The position numbers were made by a program, and so were the translations under genes. Under the pieces are notes generated by a model. The model was not told the DNA's origin, searched no databases, and was given only the letters and a program-made list of their open reading frames with translations. Shown in pieces: positions 1 through 8,786 of a stretch of 64,000 bases of DNA. The first letter of the stretch is position 1, and every line of letters begins with the position of its first letter. Source of the DNA: Kitasatospora sp. NBC_00240. Its GTDB lineage: Bacteria; Actinomycetota; Actinomycetes; Streptomycetales; Streptomycetaceae. The stretch is from assembly GCF_026342405.1 (NCBI RefSeq), contig NZ_JAPEMU010000004.1, forward strand, positions 62,001-126,000, read 5' to 3'.

Positions 1-3000
1 GGCCGTCGGGGCTGAACGCCACTGACCATAGCGGGCCGGGCAGGAGCAGGGGCTCGCCCCGGGGGGTTGGGTGGTGGGGGTCTGTGGTGTTCAGCAGGTT
101 GATGGTGCCGCTGCTGTTGCCGACGGCGAGGGTGCGGCCGTCGGGGCTGAAGGCGACCCAGGCACTGGTCGAGCCGGGCTGTTCCAGGGGCTGGCCCATA
201 CGAACAGGGGAATCTTCCCTGCCCACTCTCCACAGGCCGACGGTGTGGTTGCTGTTGTCGCCGCCGGCGGCCAGGACGTTTCCGTCGGGGCTGAACGCCA
301 GGGACAGTACCGAGTGGGTGGTGTCGTCTCCGAAGACGGTGGTCTCGTCCGTCGGACGACTCGGGTCGCTCACGTCCCACAGCAGGATGTCGCCGGAGAT
401 GGGGGCGTCGCCCGCAGCGGCGAGTGTGTGGCCATCCGGGCTGAAGACGACCGTGTGGACCGAGCCGCCGAGGCGTTGCAGCGGCTGTCCGAGCGGTTTG
501 GGGTGCTGGGGGTCCGTCAGGTTCCACAGGGTGACCTCGCCGGCCTTGCTGCCTGCGGCGAGGGTGTGCCCGTCGGGGCTGAACGCCACCGACAGGGCGG
601 GCTGCGTGGAGTTGGGCAGGGGTGGCCCCAGCGGTGCGGGGTGGTTGGGGTCGGTGGTGCTCCACAGGCTGATCGTGCCGTTCTGATTGCCTGCGGCGAG
701 GGTGCGGCCGTCCGGGCTGAATGCCGCTGCCTCGACGTTGCCGCCGTCTCCGGCAAGGAGCGTTGCAGGCAGGCTCCACAGATCGGTGGCGCCGTCGGCG
801 TTGCCTACCGCAAGGGTTCGGCCGTCGGGGCTGAACGCCACCGACAGGGCGGGCTGGCTCGGCCCCGTCAGTGGCCGGCCCAGCGGCGAGGGACGGCTGG
901 GAAGAGTGACGTTCCACAGGTGGACGGTGTTGTCGGCGCTGCTGGCGGCCAGGGTGTGGCCGTCGGGGCTGAACGCCACCGACATGACGCTGTTGGCGGG
1001 CCCGGCCAGGTTCTGGCCCAGGGATGTGGGGCGCGAGGGGTCGGTCACGTTCCACAGGTGCACGGTGCTGTCGGCGCTGCCGACCGCGAGGGTGTGGCCG
1101 TCGGGGCTGAACGCCACGTCGGTTGCATCCTGGTCGGATGCCGTCTGGGCCTGGCCGAGCGGGATGACGGTCTCGGGGCGTGTCACGTTCCACAGGGTGA
1201 CGCTGCCATCGGCGCCGGCGGCCGCGAGGGTGTGGCCGTCCGGGCTGAACTCCACTGAATAGACGGCTGACCCGGGCCCCGTCAGGACCTGGCCGAGCGA
1301 GGTGACGGCCCCGGGGCGTGTCACGTTCCACAGGGTGACGGTCCAGTCGGCGCTGCCCACTGCCAGGGTGTGCCCGTCCGGGCTGAAGTCCAGCGTCTGG
1401 ATGGCGCTGAGGTCCGTGGTCACCGGCCTGCCCAGCGCGACAGGGCGGCTCGGTGAGGACACGTTCCACAGATCCACGAAGCCGCCGCCCGCCCAGCTGC
1501 CCCTGTCGTGGTTGCCGACGTGGCCGGCGACAGCAAGAGTCTTCCCGTCCGGGCTGAACTGCAACGACAGGATCGAGTCGACGGAACTGTCCTGGGGCAG
1601 CTCCGGGACCAGCAGGCGCGGACGGCCGGGGTCGGTGATGTCCCACAGCCGCACGGTGTTCTCATAGACACTCCCGGTTGCCAGGGTGTGCCCGTCCGGG
1701 CTGTAGGCCACCGTGTAGACGGATCCCTGCGGGCCCGAGGGGCTGCGCAGCCGGGTGGCCAGCGGGGTGTTCTCCGTGCTGATCAGTCGTGACGCCGCAT
1801 CCGGGTTCGGTTTCATGCGGTAGGCGGCCAGGGCGAGTTGGGCGCCCAGGGAAGGATCACTGTCCATGAGCTGGAGGGCTTCCGCGGTGACCTGGGCGTA
1901 GATGGCCTGGTCCCGTTCGCGCAGTGCGGCGGCGGCGGAGTCCTGAGCGCGGAAGGTTTGGGTGACGGCGATGCCCGTGGCCCCGAGCGCGGCTGTCAGC
2001 AGTACCGAGAGAGCACTGATCACTCTGCGCCTCACGCGGACCGCACGGCGTTCCCGGCGGTCGGCGGCGAGAAGAAATGCCTGTGCGGTGGCGCTGATCT
2101 CGCCAGGGTGCTTCTCGACCCAGGCGTCGGCTGCCGCCCGGCGGTTCCCCCCGTAGAGGGAGGTCGGCTCCCGGCTGGCCTCGTCCCAGGCTCGGGCCGC
2201 CTCCTCAAGGTCCTGGCGCACCAGGTTCCCGGCCCGGTCGTGTCCGATCCAACTACTCAGGAGTGGCCACGCTCGTATGAGCGCCTCGTGGGTGATGGCG
2301 ACGAATTCCTCGTCCTTGGTGAGCAGCCTGCCCTCGGTGAAGACGTCCACGACCTCCTTCGCCAGCGCGGGGTCCGGCGACTCGCGCAGCAACTGCTGGT
2401 AGTCGACGCGGCGGCGGACATCGTCGGCGTCGCGGCCGACCACCACCAGCCGCAGGAACACCGACTTCGCCGCCTCGCCGCCGCCCTCGGGCAGGGACTT
2501 GAAGAGCTGATCTGCCGTGTGCTCGATGGCTTTCTGGATCCCACCGGTGACGCGGTACCCGTCCAGGGTCATGATGTGGCCGCTGCGCGCCTGCCACGTG
2601 GCCCGCAGCGCGTGTGCCAGGAACGGCAACCTGCCCGCCTGCCCGGCGCCCTCCCAGCCGTCAACGGCATCTGCGGCCTGCCCCGCAGCCCCGAGTTCGC
2701 TCAGCAGGACCTCGACCAGGCCGTCCTCGATCTCGAGTCCCACGTCCCGGGCGGGCAGGCGGATCGCCTGCCTGAGCTCCGTTTCGGTCATCGGGGTGAT
2801 CAGCACCGGGTCGTCCGCCAGAGCCTTGTGCAGCTGCGGATAGGCCGTGCAGGCCGCGTAGAAGTCGGCCCGCACCCCCAGGACGACGAGAACGGTCGGC
2901 TCACCGGGTGCCGCCTTCCGTCCGAGCCGCTCCAAGACCTCGATGAACCATCGCCGCTCGGCGTCGTCAAGGCACTGAGTGAAGGTCTCCTCGAACTGGT

Positions 3001-3613
3001 CCATCACCATCACCAGACCCGCCGAAGGCACCTGCACGGTGCCCGAGGTCCCCGGGCCGGGGCCGGCCACCCGGCGTAGGTCGGCCACGCACTGGCCGGG
3101 ATCGGCCCGCCAGGCCGCGGTCCTAAGTATCACCTCTTCCGGCGGGATCCTAACGGCGGCGGCCAGTGCCTCCGCTGGTGCCGCGGTCGGCGTCAGCGTG
3201 ATCCGCGGCCACCAGCGTGACCCGCCGGCGGGCAGTGCACCCTCGGCGATTGCCGGGAGCACCCCGCCGGATAGCAGCGATGACTTCCCCGTACCGGAGG
3301 CGCCGATGACACACAGCAGACCGCCGTCGTCCACCTGGTCGGCAAGCCGGGCGCAGACGGCCGCCACCATCCGGTCCCGGCCGTAGAACCACCTCGCGTG
3401 TTGCGCCGTGAAGGATTTCAGACCCGGGTACGGGCACGGGGGGTCGTCGTCGGCGCCTGGCCCCGGGAGTGTGCGGCGGGTTCCGTCCTCGTAGCGGATG
3501 TTGACGTCCCGGCCGGCCAGGATCGCGTCGCCGTGGGTGACGTGGGCTTCTATGTGGCGGGGTTGCCAGGGCTCCACTTCGTCGCTGGGCGGCGGGGTGG
3601 GCCCTTCCGTCAC
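1..3613 (-). CDS. nSTAND ATPase with WD40 repeats, N-terminal signalling motif (3' end outside window)
   Basis: The frame stays open from a GTG at 3613 to the left edge, about 1,204 codons. Residues 21-44 hold a short motif, EAHVTHGDAILAGRD, repeated almost exactly at the end of the upstream protein. Next comes a novel-STAND (nSTAND1) NTPase: a PYPGLKSF box near 61, Walker A GASGTGKSS at about 104-112, and Walker B LVMVMDQFEE. A single hydrophobic segment (ISALSVLLTAALGATG) follows the ATPase. At least 13 WD40 blades with the core FSPDGHTLA then run off the window. The GTG overlaps the upstream stop as GTGA, so translation is probably coupled. By family logic this is an NLR-like sensor: WD40 blades perceive a ligand, STAND oligomerises, and the N-terminal motif signals. 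The architecture is seen directly; the immune role is inferred. Confidence 0.9.
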   Translation of the reverse strand, partial: MTEGPTPPPSDEVEPWQPRHIEAHVTHGDAILAGRDVNIRYEDGTRRTLPGPGADDDPPCPYPGLKSFTAQHARWFYGRDRMVAAVCARLADQVDDGGLLCVIGASGTGKSSLLSGGVLPAIAEGALPAGGSRWWPRITLTPTAAPAEALAAAVRIPPEEVILRTAAWRADPGQCVADLRRVAGPGPGTSGTVQVPSAGLVMVMDQFEETFTQCLDDAERRWFIEVLERLGRKAAPGEPTVLVVLGVRADFYAACTAYPQLHKALADDPVLITPMTETELRQAIRLPARDVGLEIEDGLVEVLLSELGAAGQAADAVDGWEGAGQAGRLPFLAHALRATWQARSGHIMTLDGYRVTGGIQKAIEHTADQLFKSLPEGGGEAAKSVFLRLVVVGRDADDVRRRVDYQQLLRESPDPALAKEVVDVFTEGRLLTKDEEFVAITHEALIRAWPLLSSWIGHDRAGNLVRQDLEEAARAWDEASREPTSLYGGNRRAAADAWVEKHPGEISATAQAFLLAADRRERRAVRVRRRVISALSVLLTAALGATGIAVTQTFRAQDSAAAALRERDQAIYAQVTAEALQLMDSDPSLGAQLALAAYRMKPNPDAASRLISTENTPLATRLRSPSGPQGSVYTVAYSPDGHTLATGSVYENTVRLWDITDPGRPRLLVPELPQDSSVDSILSLQFSPDGKTLAVAGHVGNHDRGSWAGGGFVDLWNVSSPSRPVALGRPVTTDLSAIQTLDFSPDGHTLAVGSADWTVTLWNVTRPGAVTSLGQVLTGPGSAVYSVEFSPDGHTLAAAGADGSVTLWNVTRPETVIPLGQAQTASDQDATDVAFSPDGHTLAVGSADSTVHLWNVTDPSRPTSLGQNLAGPANSVMSVAFSPDGHTLAASSADNTVHLWNVTLPSRPSPLGRPLTGPSQPALSVAFSPDGRTLAVGNADGATDLWSLPATLLAGDGGNVEAAAFSPDGRTLAAGNQNGTISLWSTTDPNHPAPLGPPLPNSTQPALSVAFSPDGHTLAAGSKAGEVTLWNLTDPQHPKPLGQPLQRLGGSVHTVVFSPDGHTLAAAGDAPISGDILLWDVSDPSRPTDETTVFGDDTTHSVLSLAFSPDGNVLAAGGDNSNHTVGLWRVGREDSPVRMGQPLEQPGSTSAWVAFSPDGRTLAVGNSSGTINLLNTTDPHHPTPRGEPLLLPGPLWSVAFSPDG

Positions 3614-4038
3614 TGCCGGCCGTCCCGGGTGACGGTGATGTCGCGGCCGGCCAGGTAGGCGTCCCCGTCGGTGACGTGGGCCTCCTGGTTCAGCGAGCCG
3701 ACCACCTGACCCACCGGGCTGCTGCCACGCAGTTCCTCGCTGATCAGCTGACGTACCTCGTCGGCGAGGTCCGGCTCGGTCGCGAGCAGCAGAGCGAGCT
3801 TGGCCTGCCATACCGCCACCAGCAGCGCTCGCAGGTTCTGGTCGTCGCCGCCCCCCTGGCTCGCGAGCAGCCTGTCGCGCGCCTCGCCCAGTTCCTCTTC
3901 TGCCCGTTCGGGGTGCGAGCGGCGCCACAGCGATGACACTGCGGCACGTACGGCGGCCCAGCCGTCCGTCGCCACCATGTCGATCAGGCGCGCCGAGGCG
4001 ACCGATGCCAGCGTGGCCAGTTCAAGGCTTGTCTCCAT
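3610..4038 (-). CDS. Small helical protein with C-terminal motif matching the adjacent STAND protein (candidate effector)
   Basis: This encodes 142 aa from an ATG at 4038 preceded by GGGGGA; a longer upstream reading is unlikely. Residues 1-105 are predicted helical: an apolar/amphipathic start (ELATLASVASARLIDMV), a Trp-rich basic stretch, then two more helices. Residues 119-140 carry EAHVTDGDAYLAGRD, which matches the N-terminal motif of the downstream STAND ATPase at all but two of its positions. In known bacterial NLR amyloid pairs, a cell-death domain such as Bell sits N-terminal to such a motif in the effector. No catalytic residues are seen. It lies 35 bp after the pseudokinase gene and overlaps the ATPase start by 4 bp. 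The effector role is an inference; the protein could also be a scaffold. Confidence 0.8.
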   Translation of the reverse strand: METSLELATLASVASARLIDMVATDGWAAVRAAVSSLWRRSHPERAEEELGEARDRLLASQGGGDDQNLRALLVAVWQAKLALLLATEPDLADEVRQLISEELRGSSPVGQVVGSLNQEAHVTDGDAYLAGRDITVTRDGRQ

Positions 4039-4073
4039 GATTTCCCCCAGTGAGATTTGGCGTCGTGTGCTGT

Positions 4074-6338
4074 CTACGGCTTGTGCGCCGGAATGGCGGT
4101 GACCGTCAAGTTCGATGAGATGTAGACGTGGTCGCCGCCGACGGTCCAGAGGAACCCGACCGCGGGCTGCCCGGGGTCGCTGTAGGTCCACCGGGCCCTT
4201 CCGGTGGCGGCGTCGATGGCCCACAAGGTGCCCTTCACATCGGTGGCGAAGACCGTGTCACTGGAGCACTGGAGATCGGCGCTGACCCCCGAAAAGGCGA
4301 GGCTGGCCTTGAAGTTGGTGAGCGGGGGGAGGTGTGCGATCCATTTGACGCTGCCGTCGGCGGTGTTCGTCGCCACCAGGTCCTCCCCCACCGGGATGTA
4401 GACCGTCTTGCCGTCGAGGCTCGGCGTGGGGAAACCGAAGCGCACGTCGGGCTGCTCCGGTCCCCCGCTCAGGTGCCATGCCTCCTTGCCGGTGGCCGGG
4501 TCGACAGCCAGAATCTGCTCATCCCCGAAGATGAACAGCCCACCGGCGAACGCGGTCATCGGCCGCCCCTGCTGGTACAGGGCGTGCGGCACCGGCATCT
4601 TCCAGCCCCGCGCCCCCTGGTTCTGCGCGTCGATCATCTGAACCTGGTTGTTCCTCCCGTCCACTTCGGTGGGAGCCCCTGCGAGCAGGTAGCGGCCAGA
4701 CGGAGGGATGAGAACGTTGGCGATGTCGGTACCGGTGGTCCGCCACAGGTTGCGGCCGGTACTCATGTCGAAGGCCCAGATGTAGCCGGACGCCAGGGAG
4801 TCCATACCGCTGCTCTTAATCCCGCACACGTACACCACACTTCCGCTCACCGCCACATACGACGGGTCATTGCGGATGTCTCCCTCCGTGTCGTTCCCGT
4901 TGACGACCCACTTCGATTTGCCGGTGCCACCGTCGACGGCGCCCAGCTGGTATCCGCTTTTCGATCCTGTGTCGCCGAGGATGTAGAGCACACCGTCGGC
5001 GAACGTTGCCAGCGAGTTGTAGCTCGAACTGAACTGGCCCACCGGCAGGGGGCTGTACGTGCTCTTGCCTGCGGAGTCCAGGAAGGTGGTGGCCTTCTCC
5101 GAGAGAAGGACGATCACTTTGTCGGATGCCACCACGGCAGTTGGCTTCGCCTCCACGACAACCGACCACGCCGGGACCGCCTCCGGAGCTGCCAGCTCGA
5201 TCCGGGGCGGCTCCGACGAGGATGGGGACGAGGAGACTGAGGGGGAGACCGTTGCCGGGCCCGAAGCCTTGGGTGATCCACCTGGCGAGGTTGATGTCGG
5301 TGCAGAGCCGCCTTTCGCAGTAGGAGCCGAGGTGGGCGAACCGCCGGACAGGCCGGCCACGGCGGCAGCGACGCCTCCGACCGCAACCGCGCCACCCGCC
5401 AAGCCGATGATCAGAGTCCTCCGGCTGATCCCGCCGCGCCCTGTGCCGGGCACCAACGCCGTGCTCCCGCCTGTAAAGGCGGCCGGAGATGCCCACTGGC
5501 GGTTGGCGGCTGCTACCTCCTGCGCGAGCGGCAGCGGAAGCCAGGCGTTCGCAGGCACTGGTGGTACGCCTTGGCGGCCGAGGTAGTCCAGCAACTGCCG
5601 GGCTGTCGGGCGGGCCTGGGACTCGTCGTAGAGACAGCCCGCGACCACCTCCCGAAGCGACGGCGGCAGGGCCGCAACGTTGAAACCGGAGCCAGGCCCC
5701 AAAGGATCCCGTCCTGACGCCGCGAAGACCAGGGTCGCCCCCAGGGAGAACATGTCGCCAGCAGCTGTTCCTGCCTGCCCCGAGACCTGCTCGGGCGCGA
5801 TATAGCCCGCCAGGCCGACGCTTGCCCTAGTCGCACCCTCAGAGAGCAAAGGCTCCAGGAGCCGGGGCACCCCCAGGCCGACGACGTAGGGCCCGCTCTC
5901 GGCCACCACCACGTTGTCCGGCTGCAAGCTGCCGTGGGCCACCCCGGCCTCGTGCACGGCGGCCAGCGCGCCGGCGAGACCCTCGGCCAGCACACGCAAG
6001 GTGGACTCAGGCAGATGCTGCTGCGTACCCACTGCCTGACGCAGGGACAGGCCCGGAATCAGCGTGCTCGCCACCCATGGGACGGGACCTTCTACATCAG
6101 CGTCCACCACCCGAGCGACGAAGGTATCCGGCAACCCGCGCGCCGCCGCTACCTCATCCCGAAGCCGTTGCCTGAACCCACTGTCCTCGGCCGGGTCGGG
6201 CCGGATCAGTTTGACCGAGACGATCAACCCGCTCGCTGAACGGCCCACGTAGTCCGTGCCCGCCCCGCCGGACCCCAGTCTTCCGAGCAGTGTGTACGGC
6301 CCGATCTGCTCAGGCTCGTCCGCCCCCAGACGCTCCAA
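4074..6338 (-). CDS. Membrane-anchored Ser/Thr pseudokinase with PQQ-like beta-propeller
   Basis: About 754 aa from a TTG at 6338 with GAGGGGG upstream, giving the usual kinase opening (IGPYTLLGRLGSGGAG); an in-frame start at 6467 would add 43 unlikely residues. The kinase fold spans about 12-275: glycine loop 22-27, Lys43, helix-C Glu62 and IAPEQ are kept. The HRD motif reads HGSLQPDN (Ser137 replaces the catalytic Asp) and DFG reads GLG (Gly154 replaces the metal-binding Asp). A Ser/Thr/Pro-rich linker and one membrane span (LIIGLAGGAVAVGGVAAAV) precede an outward-facing PQQ/PQQL-type propeller with several AxDxxTGxxxW-like blades. It is therefore probably a ligand-sensing pseudokinase. It is the first gene of the operon with the 142-aa protein and the STAND-WD40 ATPase. 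Confidence 0.9.
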   Translation of the reverse strand: MERLGADEPEQIGPYTLLGRLGSGGAGTDYVGRSASGLIVSVKLIRPDPAEDSGFRQRLRDEVAAARGLPDTFVARVVDADVEGPVPWVASTLIPGLSLRQAVGTQQHLPESTLRVLAEGLAGALAAVHEAGVAHGSLQPDNVVVAESGPYVVGLGVPRLLEPLLSEGATRASVGLAGYIAPEQVSGQAGTAAGDMFSLGATLVFAASGRDPLGPGSGFNVAALPPSLREVVAGCLYDESQARPTARQLLDYLGRQGVPPVPANAWLPLPLAQEVAAANRQWASPAAFTGGSTALVPGTGRGGISRRTLIIGLAGGAVAVGGVAAAVAGLSGGSPTSAPTAKGGSAPTSTSPGGSPKASGPATVSPSVSSSPSSSEPPRIELAAPEAVPAWSVVVEAKPTAVVASDKVIVLLSEKATTFLDSAGKSTYSPLPVGQFSSSYNSLATFADGVLYILGDTGSKSGYQLGAVDGGTGKSKWVVNGNDTEGDIRNDPSYVAVSGSVVYVCGIKSSGMDSLASGYIWAFDMSTGRNLWRTTGTDIANVLIPPSGRYLLAGAPTEVDGRNNQVQMIDAQNQGARGWKMPVPHALYQQGRPMTAFAGGLFIFGDEQILAVDPATGKEAWHLSGGPEQPDVRFGFPTPSLDGKTVYIPVGEDLVATNTADGSVKWIAHLPPLTNFKASLAFSGVSADLQCSSDTVFATDVKGTLWAIDAATGRARWTYSDPGQPAVGFLWTVGGDHVYISSNLTVTAIPAHKP

Positions 6339-6585
6339 CTCGTCGCCCCCTCGATTGGCGTGAAGCAAAAAATCGTCCCACCTGCGGGACCAACTGTCAC
6401 CATGCCCTTTCGCCACGAACAGCTCAGGGCAGCTTGAGGGGATGGCGCACGCACTGAACACCAACACACGCAGGCATATGCCAGCTGCGTCGGCTGCCAG
6501 GCATTCTTCGGTGGCACCACATCACCACGCAAAGCCCCCGCCCGGAGCGTACCCAAGGAAGGCGACTTCGGCTCGCACTTCTCCC

Positions 6586-6780
6586 AAAGGTGCCCGGGGC
6601 GGTGCCGGCTCCGGTGCGGACGATGGTCATGCCGCCGGGGATGGGGTAGTACCGGGTGCCGATCGGGTTGGTCTTGGTGGCGGTGTCGAGGGTGAGTTCG
6701 TCGGTGCCGAGGTTGATAGTGGTCTTGTCGGGGTTGCGGCGGATGAGCTGGTTGCATGGAACGCCCGAGGATGTGGACAA
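6586..6780 (-). pseudogene. RHS-repeat protein fragment
   Basis: Read on the minus strand, about 50 residues resemble the conserved core that precedes the toxin in RHS polymorphic proteins: a TTINLGTDELTLDT stretch followed by GTRYYPIPGGMTIVRTG. There is no start, no RHS repeats upstream and no continuation downstream, so this is a scrap of a much larger gene. It lies head-on against the toxin-like gene on the other strand, which implies rearrangement. Assignment rests on motif memory alone. Confidence 0.55.
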
Positions 6781-7534
6781 GGATCAGCGGGGTGAACGCG
6801 GCGGATTCGAAGTCGTCGACGATCAAATCATCGTCGACGAAAGTCTAGCCCTGCCGGTTAACTTTTCTGCGCCGAGTAAATTTATCGAGGCCTATAACTC
6901 GCTCGCAGCGAAAAAGATCGACGCCTACCATAGTCCAATTTCCCAATATCACCTCGCCGTCGACGTTTGCGCTTTCACGCCGGGTGCCTGCACAGACGAC
7001 GAAGCCACACAAATATGGATGCTTCTAGGTACGGCCCTGGTTGCAATTGGCATGGAGGCTGGCGCCGATCGCCTCGCCAATGGCAATGGTGGGAAAATTG
7101 GTGCCGGATTCCTTTCTTCGAAGGGACCATTCTGGAATTCGATGACAAGCGCAGAAACGCCGCGCGGCATCAGAAGCTACATAGTTGCCCCGGGTGGTAA
7201 TGGCCGCTTGTCGGATTCCCTGCCAAGGAAGTTACCCAAAACATTCATCGAGGAGTACGAGGAGATCCGGGCGGGGAGGGGAACTCCCCAGGTGTACGAG
7301 CAGGGCCACCCGCAAGCGGGTCAGCAGAAGATTTTCAGAGGAGATGACGGCCACAATAGTTTCTGGCAAGGCGCCAAGGAATGGCTCGTTCCTGCCGCGA
7401 AGGACCCAGGAAATGCGCGCATTCTGCAGAAGACGCTTCCAGACGGTCGAATCGTCATGGGTTATTCGAAGGATCATTATGAAACAATCCATAAATTCGA
7501 TGCCCCCCATTTCCCAGATAATGGCTGGCGCTAG
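6743..7534 (+). CDS. Toxin-like C-terminal domain, possibly a ribonuclease
   Basis: The coherent protein starts near 6800 (VDDQIIVDESLALP) and ends at 7534; the true start is unclear and the ATG at 6743 reads antisense through the RHS scrap. Codon use is far less GC-rich than in neighbouring genes. The last 80 residues (GRGTPQVYEQG, GHNSFWQGAKEWLVP, RILQKTLPDGRIVMGYSKDHYETIHKFD) resemble the layout of barnase/EndoU-like (BECR) ribonuclease toxins, with a GRGTP opening and a late DHYETI. No secretion or RHS module is attached. I infer a detached tip of a polymorphic toxin. A strong hairpin follows it, and a SUKH-family gene lies 2.3 kb downstream beyond an IS. Confidence 0.55.
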   Translation: MSWLHGTPEDVDKDQRGERGGFEVVDDQIIVDESLALPVNFSAPSKFIEAYNSLAAKKIDAYHSPISQYHLAVDVCAFTPGACTDDEATQIWMLLGTALVAIGMEAGADRLANGNGGKIGAGFLSSKGPFWNSMTSAETPRGIRSYIVAPGGNGRLSDSLPRKLPKTFIEEYEEIRAGRGTPQVYEQGHPQAGQQKIFRGDDGHNSFWQGAKEWLVPAAKDPGNARILQKTLPDGRIVMGYSKDHYETIHKFDAPHFPDNGWR

Positions 7535-7618
7535 CCTCACTGTTTGCCAGGCCACCCCTACTCAAATCATGACTGGAGAAGAGAAATCTTCTGCCCTGTC
7601 ATATTGAAAATGCTTTTC

Positions 7619-7680
7619 TGAGGAGGGCTGGGGACTGGAAACGGCGCATCAGCTGCCGCTCCAGTCCCCAGCCCTCCTCA
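7619..7680 (+). terminator. 21-bp perfect hairpin after the toxin-like gene
   Basis: Arms 7619-7639 and 7660-7680 (TGAGGAGGGCTGGGGACTGGA and its complement) are perfect, with a 20-nt loop. There is no clear U tract, as is usual in streptomycetes. It begins 85 bp after the stop at 7534. Confidence 0.75.
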
Positions 7681-7837
7681 AGGGCTGTCTCGTATTCCGT
7701 TCTGTAGCGCCAGAGCAAGGGCCCTGGGGGACTTGCTCACTCAGCCGGCGAGGGCAGGTTGTGCATACGGGGCAATGCCCCTGGCTACCCAGTGGACGAC
7801 GGGGCCCTCGCGTCAGCACAAGCGGAGGATTTTCCCG

Positions 7838-7871
7838 GTGGCCGGGCCTGGACGGGTCCAGGCCCGGCCAC
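7838..7871. terminator. 15-bp perfect hairpin with 4-nt loop
   Basis: Arms 7838-7852 and 7857-7871 are fully complementary around a CGGG loop. It lies about 65 bp left of the IS5 element and could stop transcription from either side. The flanking 7681-7936 holds no convincing gene. Confidence 0.7.
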
Positions 7872-7936
7872 AGCAGTCATCCGCTGCCTTGGCGAGCACC
7901 GGAAACCAGGCTGGGCGCGGCCTGGTGAACACCTTA

Positions 7937-8786
7937 GAAGTCATCTCATTTGGACGTTTGAGTAGACTCCGGGTGTGCTGATCGTGGATCGTCTCGTGCC
8001 GGACGAGTTGTGGGAACTGTTCCAGCGGGTGGTGCCCCCGGCGCCGACGCGTCCGCAGGGCGGCGGTCGGCGGCGACATGGGGACCGCGAGGTGCTGGCC
8101 GCGATCGTGTTCGTCGCAACGTCAGGGTGTACTTGGGCTCAGCTGCCGCCGTGCTTCGGCCCGTCCGGTCCGACCGCGCACCGGCGCTTCACCGAGTGGA
8201 CCGCGGCGCGGGTGTGGGCCAAGCTGTACCGCCTGGTCCTGGACGAGCTCGGCGCCCGGGGCAAGCTGGACTGGTCCCGCTGCGCGGTCGACTCGGTGAA
8301 CATGCGGGCCCTGAAAAAGGGGATCTGACAGGTCCGAATCCTGTAGATCGGGGCAAGTACGGTTCGAAGATCCATCTGCTCACCGAACGTACCGGTCTGC
8401 CCCTTTCGGTTGCGATCTCCGGGGCCAACCTCCACGACAGCCAGGCCCTGATCCCGCTCGTCGAGGCTGTCCCGCCGATCCGGTCCCGCCGCGGCCCCAG
8501 GCGCCGGCGACCCGGCAAACTCCATGCCGACAAAGCCTACGACCACCGCTTCATCCGGGCCTACCTGCGACGCCGCCAGATTGCTCACCGCATCGCCCGC
8601 CGCGGCGTCGAGGCCTCCACCCGCCTCGGCCGCCACCGCTGGACCATCGAACGGACGATGGCCTGGCTCGGAGGCTTCCGCCGGCTCCACCGCCGCTACG
8701 AACGCAAGGCCGACCACTTCGCAGCCTTCGCCACCATCGCCGCCACCCTCATCTGCCACCGCAGACTCACCAAATGAGACGATCTC
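7937..8786 (+). mobile_element. IS5-family insertion sequence, about 850 bp
   Basis: Imperfect 17-bp terminal inverted repeats (left GAAGTCATCTCATTTGG, right read inward GAGATCGTCTCATTTGG, 14 of 17 matching) bound the element. A TTA triplet flanks both ends (7934-7936 and 8787-8789), a likely target duplication. The length and the two-frame transposase fit the IS5/IS427 group. It separates the toxin-like gene from the SUKH gene. Confidence 0.85.
7975..8777 (+). CDS. IS5-family transposase made by -1 frameshift
   Basis: Frame A starts with GTG at 7975 (MLIVDRLVPDELWELFQ) and stops just after 8328. Frame B, one base back, continues with GDLTGPNPVDRGKYGSK to 8777. The switch lies at CTG AAA AAG GGG near 8312-8322, an A5G4 run where a -1 slip joins ALKK to GDLTG. 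DDE residues sit in CAVDSVN, LHADKAYDH and TIERTMAW. IS427-group elements commonly use such a shift, so this is probably functional rather than broken. The fused product is about 268 aa. Confidence 0.85.

Noticed and set aside
71..1258. Long plus-strand open frames rich in GVAVGAERH repeats
   Set aside because: They are the antisense of the WD40 repeats; the minus reading gives canonical FSPDGHTLA blades.
1..1770. Regularly spaced repeats that resemble a CRISPR-like pattern
   Set aside because: Repeat period of about 135 bp is the WD40 coding unit; there are no short unique spacers.
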